From assembly GCF_001500025.1 (NCBI RefSeq), contig NZ_LQIW01000002.1, positions 62,001 through 126,000 on the forward strand: 64,000 nt of DNA, written 5' to 3'. The notes under the pieces are model-generated. The model was given only the letters and a program-made list of their open reading frames with translations. It was not told where the DNA came from and made no database searches. Shown here in pieces: positions 53,582 through 60,484 of this stretch. The translations under genes were made by a program, and so were the position numbers. Positions within the stretch are counted from its first letter, which is position 1. Each line of letters starts with the position of its first letter. The stretch is from Mycobacterium sp. IS-1590. Its GTDB lineage: Bacteria; Actinomycetota; Actinomycetes; Mycobacteriales; Mycobacteriaceae.

Positions 53582-54301
53582 ATGACCGAGATCGCCGATA
53601 TCAAGTCGAGCCGCGAATCGGGCGCAAAGCCGCAATCGGCTGCGTGGCTGCGGATCTTCGCTCTGGCGTACGACCCCTTGCTGTGGCTGGGTGAGACCGC
53701 AGGCATGCGTCGCAGGCGCGCTGCGCTGCTGGCCGATGCCTACGGCCGCGTCGTCGAGATCGGCGCCGGGACTGGACTGAACGTGGCGCACTATCCGGCG
53801 GCTGTCACGGAGCTGGTGCTCACCGAACCCGAGCCGGGAATGCGTAGGAAGCTCTCGCGTCGTGTACGCCGGCACGGTTGTGCCACACGGATTGTCGACG
53901 CTAAAGCAGAGCACCTGCCATTCGTCGACGCGTCGGTGGACACCGTCGTCTCCACGCTCGCCCTGTGCACGGTCGACGAGCCTGAGCGTGTGTTGCGCGA
54001 GATTGCACGGGTGCTCCGGCCCGACGGGCAGCTGCTGTTCATCGAGCACGTGCGCGCAAGCTCGCGATTGCTGGCCGCGTGCCAGGACAGACTCGCCGAA
54101 CCGTGGCGCCACTTCGCAGGTGGCTGCCGTTGCAACCGCGACACCGTCGGGCACCTGCGCGCCTGCGGCTTCACGGTCTCGGCCCAACACAGCGTCTGGC
54201 GCGCCATGCCGGCGATCGTCCACCCCCTCGTCATGGGACGTGCGACCCGCACCGTCACACCATCTGGCGAGCCTCGACGAATCTCGACGGAAACCACATG
54301 A
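53582..54301 (+). CDS. Class I SAM-dependent methyltransferase
   Basis: 239 residues from ATG 53582. SAM motifs are EIGAGTGLNVAHYP, VLTEPEPGM and DASVDTVVSTLALCTVDEPERVLREIARVLRPDGQLLFIEHV. The start was chosen where TACGTT (53570-53575) ends 7 nt upstream, the leaderless arrangement. The C-terminal part with HFAGGCRCNRDTVGHLRACGF resembles small-molecule methyltransferases of the mycobacterial UbiE-like group. Target unknown. It ends 133 nt before the thioesterase gene, with three hairpins between. Confidence 0.84.
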   Translation: MTEIADIKSSRESGAKPQSAAWLRIFALAYDPLLWLGETAGMRRRRAALLADAYGRVVEIGAGTGLNVAHYPAAVTELVLTEPEPGMRRKLSRRVRRHGCATRIVDAKAEHLPFVDASVDTVVSTLALCTVDEPERVLREIARVLRPDGQLLFIEHVRASSRLLAACQDRLAEPWRHFAGGCRCNRDTVGHLRACGFTVSAQHSVWRAMPAIVHPLVMGRATRTVTPSGEPRRISTETT

Positions 54302-54364
54302 GAGCTCGTGCATTTGGACTGCTTCACGATCCAGGCCTCCAGTAACTACTCCCGCGCGGCCGAG

Positions 54365-54416
54365 GCTTGCGCAAGCTCACCCTGCTAGGGAGCGGCGGCA
54401 GGCTCGAACCCTGCCG
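54365..54416 (+). other. Three consecutive hairpins upstream of thioesterase gene
   Basis: GCTTGC-GCAAGC is a perfect 12-bp palindrome (54365-54376), GCTCACCCT-GCT-AGGGAGC (54374-54392) a bulged stem, and CGGCAGG-N7-CCTGCCG (54396-54416) a perfect 7-bp stem. The last ends 18 nt before the thioesterase ATG. CTTGC could also pair with a second GCAAG at 54421-54425, giving an alternative fold. It may be a structured 5' leader; no known riboswitch class was recognised. Confidence 0.4.
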
Positions 54417-54434
54417 GGCTGCAAGACTGCTGTC

Positions 54435-54869
54435 ATGCCCGAACCTACGGAGGTGCCGACCCCAACGCAGTTTCCGGTGCACTGGCCGGTGACCACCAGG
54501 TGGGCCGACAACGACATGTTCGGGCATCTCAACAACGCGGTGTACTACGCGTTGTTCGACTCGGCGATCAACGGCTGGATCAACACCAGCCTCGGGATCG
54601 ACCCGCTGACCGTGCCGTGGTTGGGTGTGGTCGCCGAATCGGGGTGCCGATATTTGGCGGAGCTGCGGTTCCCCGAACCGCTCACGGTCGGCCTTGCGGT
54701 CAGCCGTCTGGGCACCAGCAGCGTCACCTACCGGTTGGGGCTCTGGCAGCACGACGGCCCGACCGCCGCGGTGGGCCACTGGGTACATGTCTATGTCGAG
54801 CGGGACAGTCGGCGTCCGGTACCGATCCCGGCCCCGATCCGCGAGCTGCTGGAGAAGGCGCGCGTTTAG
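54435..54869 (+). CDS. Hotdog-fold acyl-CoA thioesterase (Rv0163-like)
   Basis: 144 residues from ATG 54435 (151 in Rv0163). The 4HBT motif RWADNDMFGHLNNAVYYALFDSAI contains the catalytic Asp of the 4-hydroxybenzoyl-CoA thioesterase group. No signal peptide. It hydrolyses an acyl-CoA; specificity unknown. It stands 19 nt before the START-like gene, and the pair matches Rv0163-Rv0164 of M. tuberculosis. The longer open frame upstream overlaps the methyltransferase gene and was rejected. Confidence 0.88.
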   Translation: MPEPTEVPTPTQFPVHWPVTTRWADNDMFGHLNNAVYYALFDSAINGWINTSLGIDPLTVPWLGVVAESGCRYLAELRFPEPLTVGLAVSRLGTSSVTYRLGLWQHDGPTAAVGHWVHVYVERDSRRPVPIPAPIRELLEKARV

Positions 54870-54888
54870 TAGTCGATATGCTCGTCGG

Positions 54889-55329
54889 ATGCCGCTCGTG
54901 AGCAAAACCGTCGAGGTGGCGGCCTCCGCCGACGCGATCATGGGGATCGTCGCCGACTTCGAGGCCTACCCCCAGTGGAACGAAGAGATCAAAGGGTGCT
55001 GGGTGCTGGCCCGGTACGACGACGGCCGGCCCAGCCAGTTGCGCCTCGACGTCGTGGTGCAGGGTCAGTCGGGCACCTTCATCACCGCGGTCTACTACCC
55101 GGGAGAAAACCAGATCTTCACCGTCCTGCAGCAGGGCGACCACTTCGAGAAGCAGGAGCAGAAGTTCTCCGTGGTCCCCCTCGGGGCGACGTCGCTGCTG
55201 ACCGTCGACCTCGACGTCGAGACCAAGCTGCCCATTCCGAAGCCGATGGTGAAGAAGGCGATCGGGGACACGCTGGACTATCTGGCCGACAATCTCAAGG
55301 CCCGTGCCGAACAGTTGGCCTCCACGTAG
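54889..55329 (+). CDS. START-like (SRPBCC) domain protein, Rv0164-like
   Basis: 146 residues from ATG 54889. A single polyketide-cyclase/START-like fold: VEVAASADAIMGIVADFEAYPQWNEEIKGCWVL, then beta strands and a long C-terminal helix KPMVKKAIGDTLDYLADNLKARAEQL. Members bind hydrophobic ligands. The homologue Rv0164 (TB18.5) is known as an abundant antigen of unknown function. It shares its transcription unit with the thioesterase and ends 10 nt before a convergent gene. Confidence 0.86.
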   Translation: MPLVSKTVEVAASADAIMGIVADFEAYPQWNEEIKGCWVLARYDDGRPSQLRLDVVVQGQSGTFITAVYYPGENQIFTVLQQGDHFEKQEQKFSVVPLGATSLLTVDLDVETKLPIPKPMVKKAIGDTLDYLADNLKARAEQLAST

Positions 55330-55339
55330 GACCGGTTCG

Positions 55340-55678
55340 TCAATCGGGCAGCGCATCCAGCCACTTCTCGAAATCGCGGCCCGCGAGCATGTCGGCTTCT
55401 GCCCGCAGGTCCATCACGCGGTTTCGAATCCGATCCGCGGTCGAGCGCGGTGTGTGGCCCGGGCCGTAGAGGCCGCGTCGGAGCCGCCGCACCCGGCCGT
55501 GTGCGATCTCCCAGCGCAACGCATCGGAGACCCACTTGGGCGCCGGTCCGGGTAGGGCGAAGTTGTAGTAGTCGAGTGCGTCGATCAGGTCGGCGATGGT
55601 GGTGGGGCCGTTCTGGGACAGATAGAACGTCAGCACGTACCGCAGTTCGACGCCGTAGATGTGCCGCTTTCTGGTCAT
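55340..55678 (-). CDS. Hypothetical protein, possibly winged-helix
   Basis: 112 residues. It starts MTRKRHIYGVELRYVLTFYLSQNGPTTIADLIDALDYYNF, followed by WVSDALRWEIAHGRVRRLRRGLYGPG. The order helix-helix-recognition helix-basic wing fits a winged helix DNA-binding protein, and similar proteins occur as multiple paralogues in mycobacteria. The C-terminal half is a charged helix. It is transcribed from a region containing three tandem repeat arrays, which could be its regulatory sites. No named family was recalled. Confidence 0.62.
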   Translation of the reverse strand: MTRKRHIYGVELRYVLTFYLSQNGPTTIADLIDALDYYNFALPGPAPKWVSDALRWEIAHGRVRRLRRGLYGPGHTPRSTADRIRNRVMDLRAEADMLAGRDFEKWLDALPD

Positions 55679-55740
55679 GTCACGAATGTGCCGCCAACCC
55701 CCGACAGTTCGCGCCCGCGCGCGTCACGTCATCCCCAGGT

Positions 55741-55784
55741 GGTCCCCGGGGCGGTCCCCTGGCGGTCTCCGGGCGGTCCCAGGC
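55741..55784. repeat. 11-bp tandem repeat, four copies
   Basis: GGTCCCCGGGG, CGGTCCCCTGG, CGGTCTCCGGG and CGGTCCCAGGC follow one another without spacers, each 11 bp, close to one turn of DNA. They lie 63-106 bp upstream of the minus-strand gene start at 55678. Copies differ at 2-4 positions. They could be helically phased protein sites. Confidence 0.6.
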
Positions 55785-55821
55785 GTGCTGCCGCCGACCA
55801 TTCATCCAAGTGCCCACCTTG

Positions 55822-55856
55822 CAGCGAAAAACTCGCTGGCAGCGAAAAATTCGCTG
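55822..55856. repeat. Two tandem copies of a 17-bp hairpin
   Basis: CAGCGA-N5-TCGCTG occurs at 55822-55838 and again at 55840-55856, period 18 bp. Each copy is a perfect inverted repeat with an AAAA-containing loop. They resemble a doubled operator or two small hairpins. Confidence 0.7.
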
Positions 55857-55934
55857 CTAGCCGGGCAATGATCGAAATGGTCCCCAGGCGACTCGTACCT
55901 GCGGCCGGACAATCTGCAGAAGGCCGGTCGTAAA

Positions 55935-56094
55935 CAGCCGAGCTGCGACGGCGGGTCAGGTACAGCCGAGCTGCGACGGCGGGTCAGTAATAGCCGAGCT
56001 GCGACGGCGGGTCAGTAATAGCCGAGCTGCGACGGCGGGTCAGTAACAGCCGAGCTGCGACGGCCGGTCAGTAACAGGCGACCTGCGAGAGGCC
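55935..56094. repeat. 28-bp tandem repeat, about six copies
   Basis: The unit AGCCGAGCTGCGACGGCGGG plus TCAGTAA and one variable base recurs with exact 28-bp spacing at 55935, 55963, 55991, 56019, 56047 and 56075. The first five are nearly identical, the sixth is diverged. There are no spacers, so it is not a CRISPR. As 28 is not a multiple of three it is not a coding repeat. It is a VNTR-type locus next to the mce1R 3' end. Confidence 0.85.
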
Positions 56095-56111
56095 TTACTT
56101 GTCCGGGAGCC

Positions 56112-56804
56112 TCAACTCCACAATCCCGTCTCGTCGAGCCGCGCGATCAGCCGCTGGGCGCCGTCGGTGAACTCGCCGGCGGTCAGGGCGACGACGGCGT
56201 CGACGTCGCGACAGCGCAGCGCCGCGGTGAGCTCGCGGTGGGTCGCCACCGCGGAAACCCCCCACTGTGGATCGCCCGCGTAGATCTGCCCCGGCAGATA
56301 GCGCGCGACGTGCAGAAGAAACCATGCCAACTTGATCCGGCCGGTCGCCCGGTTGAAGGCCCGGTGGAAGACGAACTCCGCGGCGGCTATCTCCTCGACA
56401 TCATGACGCGAGACGGCCAGCTCCAACTCGTCGTTGAGCCGGTCCAACTCGTCTATCTCTTCGGTGGTGACGCGCTCGACGGCCGTGGCCGCCAGCTCCC
56501 GAGCGATCGTCGCCTGCAGCCAGAAGATGTCCTCGACGTCGGCCCGCGACAGCGGAACCACCACATGGCCACGGTGCGGTTCGAGCTGCACCATGCCTTC
56601 GCCGCGCAGGGTACGCAGCGCCTCGCGCACCGGGGTGATGCTCACCCCCAGGGCGGCGGCGGTCTCGTCGAGCCTGATGAAGGTGCCCGGCCGCAGCACG
56701 CCGGTCATGATGTCGGCGCGCAGACGCGCCGCGACCTCGTCGGACAGTTGCTCACGCCGCACTCCCCGCCGCGGCCGCGGGAGCCGTGCGGTCGGTGCGT
56801 TCAC
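56112..56804 (-). CDS. mce1R: GntR/FadR-type repressor Mce1R
   Basis: 230 residues from GTG 56804, chosen because GGAG lies 6-9 nt upstream and the sequence then starts VNAPTARLPRPRRGVRREQL, similar to the annotated M. tuberculosis start. Longer in-frame starts at 56867 and beyond remain possible. The winged HTH covers about 22-90 (LSDEVAARLRADIMTGVLRPGTFIRLDETAAALGVSITPVREALRTLRGEGMVQLEPHRGHVV), and the rest is the helical FCD ligand-binding domain (HRAFNRATG, ATHRELTAALR). Mce1R represses the mce1 operon in M. tuberculosis and responds to fatty acyl ligands. It diverges from fadD5, and a candidate operator lies in the shared 124-nt region. Confidence 0.9.
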   Translation of the reverse strand: MNAPTARLPRPRRGVRREQLSDEVAARLRADIMTGVLRPGTFIRLDETAAALGVSITPVREALRTLRGEGMVQLEPHRGHVVVPLSRADVEDIFWLQATIARELAATAVERVTTEEIDELDRLNDELELAVSRHDVEEIAAAEFVFHRAFNRATGRIKLAWFLLHVARYLPGQIYAGDPQWGVSAVATHRELTAALRCRDVDAVVALTAGEFTDGAQRLIARLDETGLWS

Positions 56805-56889
56805 TGTGTTCTCCGGTGCGGTCTGGCCATCGTTGACGAGGGCTTGTACCCGAGCGGCCGAGGCCATAGTGTGACCGGGGCAACACCAT

Positions 56890-56908
56890 GTTTGATCAAA
56901 TGTCAAAC
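56890..56908. promoter_or_regulatory. Candidate Mce1R operator
   Basis: GTTTGA-N7-TCAAAC (56890-56908) is a perfect inverted repeat containing the 10-bp palindrome TTTGATCAAA (56891-56900). It lies 20 nt before fadD5 and 85 nt before the mce1R start, in the intergenic region known to hold the Mce1R site in M. tuberculosis. Proposed operator. Confidence 0.55.
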
Positions 56909-56928
56909 GCGCGCAACCCCGAGATTCG

Positions 56929-58599
56929 ATGGAGCAGCAGCAGGTGAGTTCCCTTCCACCGCCGGACCCCGACCCCACAACCCAGCCGTACCTCGCCCGC
57001 AGACAGAACTGGACCAACCAGCTGGCCCGTCATGCGCTGATGCAGCCGGACGCCACCGCGCTGCGCCACCTCGGCAAGACCACGACATGGCGTGAGCTCG
57101 ACGCTCGGGTGAACGCACTGGCCGGCGCGTTGAGCCGCCGCGGGGTGAGCTTTGGCGACCGGGTGCTGATCCTGATGCTCAACCGCACCGAGTACGTGGA
57201 GGCGTTCCTCGCGGTCAACAAGCTCGGCGCGGTCGCGGTCCCGGTCAACTTCCGCATGACCCCGCCGGAGATCGCGTTCCTGGTGAGCGACTGTCAGGCC
57301 ACGGTCGTCATCACCGAGGCGGTGCTGGCCAATGTCGCCACCGCGGTGCGAGACATCGACTCGACGTTGACCACGGTCATCGTGGCCGGTGGCGCCACCG
57401 AGGGCGACGTGATCGGCTACGACGAGCTCGTCGCGGAGGCCGGTGAGCCGGCGACGGTCGTCGACATCCCCAACGACTCCCCGGCGCTGATCATGTATAC
57501 GTCCGGCACGACCGGCCGGCCCAAGGGCGCGGTGCTCACCCACACCAACATCGCCGGCCAGGCGCTGACGTTCCTGTTCACCAACGGCGCCGACATCAAC
57601 AACGACGTCGGGTTCATCGGCGTGCCGATGTTCCACATCGCCGGCATCGGCAACATGATTCCTGGCCTGCTGTTGGGCCGGCCGACGGTCATCTATCCGC
57701 TGGGTGCGTTCAATCCGGACGAGTTGCTCGACGTACTCGAAGCCGAGCAGGTGACCGGCATCTTCCTGGTACCCGCACAGTGGCAGGCGGTGTGTGCCGC
57801 ACAGCAGGCACGGCCCCGTCAGCTACGGCTGCGGGTGCTGTCCTGGGGCGCCGCGCCGGCCTCGGACACGCTGCTGCGCCAGATGTCCGAAACCTTCCCC
57901 GGCACCCAGATCCTGGCCGCGTTCGGCCAGACGGAGATGTCGCCGGTGACCTGCATGCTGTTGGGTGAGGACGCCATCCGCAAACTCGGATCGGTCGGCA
58001 AGGTCATCCCCACGGTGGCGGCGCGCGTCGTCGACGAGGACATGAACGACGTCCCGGTCGGTCAGGTCGGTGAGATCGTCTATCGCGCACCGACTCTCAT
58101 GGCCGGCTACTGGAACAATCCCCAGGCCACCGCGGAAGCGTTTGCCGGCGGGTGGTTTCACTCCGGCGATCTCGTCCGCCAGGACGAGGAGGGCTATGTC
58201 TGGGTGGTCGACCGCAAGAAGGACATGATCATCTCCGGCGGAGAGAACATCTACTGCGCCGAGGTGGAGAACGCACTCGCCGCCCACCCGGCGATCGCGG
58301 AGGCCGCCGTCATCGGGCGTCCGGACGATAAATGGGGCGAGGTTCCCGTGGCGGTCGTTGCCCTCGGCGCGGCCGCGCAGACCGATCTGGACCTGCGCGA
58401 GCTCGACGCGTTCCTCGACGATCGGCTCGCCCGGTACAAGCACCCGAAGGCCGTCGAGGTCGTTGATGCGTTGCCGCGCAACCCCGCCGGCAAAGTCCTG
58501 AAAACCGAACTGCGCGCACGGTTTGGGGCCGCGAAGCCGGTCGACGCCGCCGAAAGTAGCTCCGGAGGAACGGTTTCTGCTGCGCCACAGCCGAATTAG
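56929..58599 (+). CDS. fadD5: Long-chain fatty acyl-CoA synthetase FadD5
   Basis: 556 residues (554 in Rv0166). The AMP-binding signature YTSGTTGRPKGAVLTH is present, with core motifs GQTEMSPVTCML, GWFHSGDL, VDRKKDMIISGGENIYCAEVEN and the C-terminal Lys motif NPAGKVLKTEL. It activates imported fatty acids to acyl-CoA, the partner step of Mce1 import. ATG at 56929 was kept because the N-terminal residues PYLARRQNW match the family start. Transcription probably begins at the operator region. 212 nt separate it from yrbE1A. Confidence 0.93.
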   Translation: MEQQQVSSLPPPDPDPTTQPYLARRQNWTNQLARHALMQPDATALRHLGKTTTWRELDARVNALAGALSRRGVSFGDRVLILMLNRTEYVEAFLAVNKLGAVAVPVNFRMTPPEIAFLVSDCQATVVITEAVLANVATAVRDIDSTLTTVIVAGGATEGDVIGYDELVAEAGEPATVVDIPNDSPALIMYTSGTTGRPKGAVLTHTNIAGQALTFLFTNGADINNDVGFIGVPMFHIAGIGNMIPGLLLGRPTVIYPLGAFNPDELLDVLEAEQVTGIFLVPAQWQAVCAAQQARPRQLRLRVLSWGAAPASDTLLRQMSETFPGTQILAAFGQTEMSPVTCMLLGEDAIRKLGSVGKVIPTVAARVVDEDMNDVPVGQVGEIVYRAPTLMAGYWNNPQATAEAFAGGWFHSGDLVRQDEEGYVWVVDRKKDMIISGGENIYCAEVENALAAHPAIAEAAVIGRPDDKWGEVPVAVVALGAAAQTDLDLRELDAFLDDRLARYKHPKAVEVVDALPRNPAGKVLKTELRARFGAAKPVDAAESSSGGTVSAAPQPN

Positions 58600-58695
58600 A
58601 GAACGGAATCGGGTTTGCTAACGGTTACGGGCACAATCCGCCCGATGCCCTGCACGGCGGGAATCGCATCGGGTACATTCCTGTGGTCTGTCTTA

Positions 58696-58709
58696 CTACC
58701 GACTGGTAG
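58696..58709. promoter_or_regulatory. Inverted repeat between fadD5 and yrbE1A
   Basis: CTACC-GACT-GGTAG is a perfect 5-bp inverted repeat with a 4-nt centre, the size of many TetR-type operators. It lies 103 nt before yrbE1A and 44 nt before a strong AAGGAGG site. It may control a second, internal mce1 promoter. Binder unknown. Confidence 0.4.
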
Positions 58710-58752
58710 CGAGACGGGGATAACAACAATCAGGTCGGGGCAAGGAGGGGTC

Positions 58753-58815
58753 GTGCGACAGGGGCTGCCGGTGCACCGCGACAGTCGCCGTTGCGCCACG
58801 GGAGCACACTGGTGA
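58753..58815 (+). CDS. Putative 20-codon leader ORF of yrbE1A
   Basis: GTG at 58753 follows AAGGAGG (58742-58748) with 4-nt spacing and opens VRQGLPVHRDSRRCATGAHW then TGA. The stop overlaps the yrbE1A GTG by 4 nt (GTGA). The peptide is basic with one Cys. It may couple translation of yrbE1A to a strong ribosome site rather than be a functional protein. Its codon bias cannot be judged at this length. Confidence 0.4.
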   Translation: MRQGLPVHRDSRRCATGAHW

Positions 58816-59609
58816 CGGCGTCGACCGGCGTTGTCGGTTACGTACGAGATCAGGTCAGACCCGGCCTGGAAGCGGTCGGCGGCTTCGTGCGCATGTGCGT
58901 TCTGGTCGGTAAGGCCCTGTTCAAGCCGCCGTTCCAGTGGCGCGAGTTCATTCTGCAGAGCTGGTTCCTGATGCGGGTGGCGTTCCTGCCCACACTGGCG
59001 GTCTCCATCCCGTTGACCGTGCTGCTGATCTTCACGCTCAACATCCTGCTGGCCGAATTCGGCGCCGCGGACGTCTCCGGTGCGGGGGCGGCGATCGGCG
59101 CCGTCACGCAGCTCGGGCCGCTGGTGACGGTGCTCGTGGTCGCCGGGGCGGGCTCGACCGCCATCTGCGCCGACCTCGGCGCACGCACCATCCGCGAGGA
59201 GATCGACGCGCTGGAGGTGCTCGGGATCGACCCGATCCACCGGCTGGTGGTGCCCCGCGTCGTCGCCTCCACCTTCGTCGCACTGCTGCTCAACGGCGCG
59301 GTGATCACGGTCGGCCTGGTCGGCGGCTTCATCTTCGGCGTCTACCTGCAGAACGTCTCGGCGGGCGCTTATGTCTCGACGCTGACCCTGATCACCGGGC
59401 TGCCCGAGGTCGTCATCTCGATCATCAAGGCCATGACGTTCGGCCTGATCGCCGGCCTGGTCGGCTGCTACCGCGGGCTGACCGTCGCCGGCGGCGCCAA
59501 GGGCGTCGGCACCGCGGTCAACGAGACCCTGGTGCTCTGCGTCATCGCGCTGTTCGCGGTCAACGTGGTGCTGACCACGATCGGTGTCCGGTTCGGAACA
59601 GGGAGCTGA
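58812..59609 (+). CDS. yrbE1A: Mce1 permease YrbE1A (MlaE family)
   Basis: 265 residues from GTG 58812, the exact length of Rv0167. The MlaE-type ABC permease core is conserved: WREFILQSWFLMRV, AAIGAVTQLGPLVTVLVVAGAGSTAICADLGARTIREEIDALEVLGIDP, and FGLIAGLVGCYRGLTVAGGAKGVG. The EExDAxEVxGIDP loop contacts the ATPase. With YrbE1B it forms the membrane core through which lipids delivered by the Mce1A-F complex pass. The start has GGGAG upstream. Confidence 0.95.
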   Translation: MTASTGVVGYVRDQVRPGLEAVGGFVRMCVLVGKALFKPPFQWREFILQSWFLMRVAFLPTLAVSIPLTVLLIFTLNILLAEFGAADVSGAGAAIGAVTQLGPLVTVLVVAGAGSTAICADLGARTIREEIDALEVLGIDPIHRLVVPRVVASTFVALLLNGAVITVGLVGGFIFGVYLQNVSAGAYVSTLTLITGLPEVVISIIKAMTFGLIAGLVGCYRGLTVAGGAKGVGTAVNETLVLCVIALFAVNVVLTTIGVRFGTGS

Positions 59610-59610
59610 C

Positions 59611-60480
59611 GTGTCGACGACAACGGTCCTGCGATCTCGGTTTCCGCGGGCGTACGAGCGCACCAAGGATGTGGCCAGCGCACCGGCGCGGTTCCTCGAC
59701 AGCGTCGGGCACGTCGCGTGGTTCGTCATCACCGCGGTCGGCTCGATCGGCCACGCGCTGCGCTACTACCGCAAGGAGACGCTGCGCCTGATCGCCGAGA
59801 TCGGCATGGGCACGGGCGCGATGGCCGTGATCGGCGGAACGGTCGCGATCGTCGGTTTCGTGACGCTGTCCGGTTCGTCGTTGGTGGCGATCCAGGGCTT
59901 CGCCTCGCTCGGCAACATCGGCGTCGAAGCATTCACCGGGTTCTTCGCCGCGTTGATCAACGTCCGTATCGCGGCGCCGGTGGTCGCGGGCCAGGCGCTG
60001 GCCGCCACCGTCGGAGCGGGCGCGACCGCCGAGCTGGGCGCGATGCGCATCAGCGAGGAGATCGACGCGCTCGAGGTGATGGGCATCAAGTCGATCTCGT
60101 ACCTGGTGTCGACCCGGATCATGGCGGGCTTCATCGTGATCATCCCGCTGTACGCGATGGCGATCATCATGAGCTTCCTGTCCGCTCAGGTGACCACCAC
60201 GTTCTTCTACGGCCAGTCGATCGGCACCTACGAGCACTACTTCCGGACGTTCCTGCGTCCCGACGACGTCTTCTGGTCGTTCATCCAGGCGGTGATCATC
60301 TCGGTCATCGTGATGCTCAACCACTGCTACTACGGCTACTTCGCCAGCGGCGGCCCGGTCGGCGTCGGCGAGGCCGTCGGTCGCTCGATGCGCGCCTCGC
60401 TGGTGGCGATCGTCTGTGTGGTCCTGTTCGCCTCGTTGGCGCTCTACGGCGTCGACCCGAACTTCAACCTGACGGTGTAG
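59611..60480 (+). CDS. yrbE1B: Mce1 permease YrbE1B (MlaE family)
   Basis: 289 residues from GTG 59611, exactly the length of Rv0168, one base after yrbE1A. It shows AEIGMGTGAMAVIGGTVAIVGFVTLSGSSLVAIQGFASLGNIGVEAFTGFFAALINVRIAAPVV and the ATPase-contacting AMRISEEIDALEVMGIKS. It pairs with YrbE1A in the Mce1 lipid importer. The ending GVDPNFNLTV is conserved. It precedes mce1A by 4 nt. Confidence 0.95.
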   Translation: MSTTTVLRSRFPRAYERTKDVASAPARFLDSVGHVAWFVITAVGSIGHALRYYRKETLRLIAEIGMGTGAMAVIGGTVAIVGFVTLSGSSLVAIQGFASLGNIGVEAFTGFFAALINVRIAAPVVAGQALAATVGAGATAELGAMRISEEIDALEVMGIKSISYLVSTRIMAGFIVIIPLYAMAIIMSFLSAQVTTTFFYGQSIGTYEHYFRTFLRPDDVFWSFIQAVIISVIVMLNHCYYGYFASGGPVGVGEAVGRSMRASLVAIVCVVLFASLALYGVDPNFNLTV

Positions 60481-60484
60481 CGCC

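Larger units (their letters stand above)
55679..56111. other. 433-bp gene-free region with tandem arrays
   Basis: No convincing gene is present between the hypothetical gene start (55678) and the end of mce1R (56112). Open frames here are short, arginine/proline-rich and lack ribosome sites. The region holds three separate tandem arrays listed individually, which make up more than half of its length. Confidence 0.7.

Noticed and set aside
54390..54425. T-arm-like hairpin suggesting a tRNA gene or remnant
   Set aside because: The 7-nt loop CTCGAAC fits a T-loop except for one position, but no complementary 5' acceptor strand, D-arm or anticodon stem could be placed at the right distance on either strand.
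55661..55933. Short plus-strand frame of 90 codons in the repeat region
   Set aside because: It crosses the 11- and 18-bp arrays, has no ribosome site and no recognisable sequence.
55935..56094. Possible CRISPR array
   Set aside because: The 28-bp units are contiguous with no spacers and no cas genes occur nearby.
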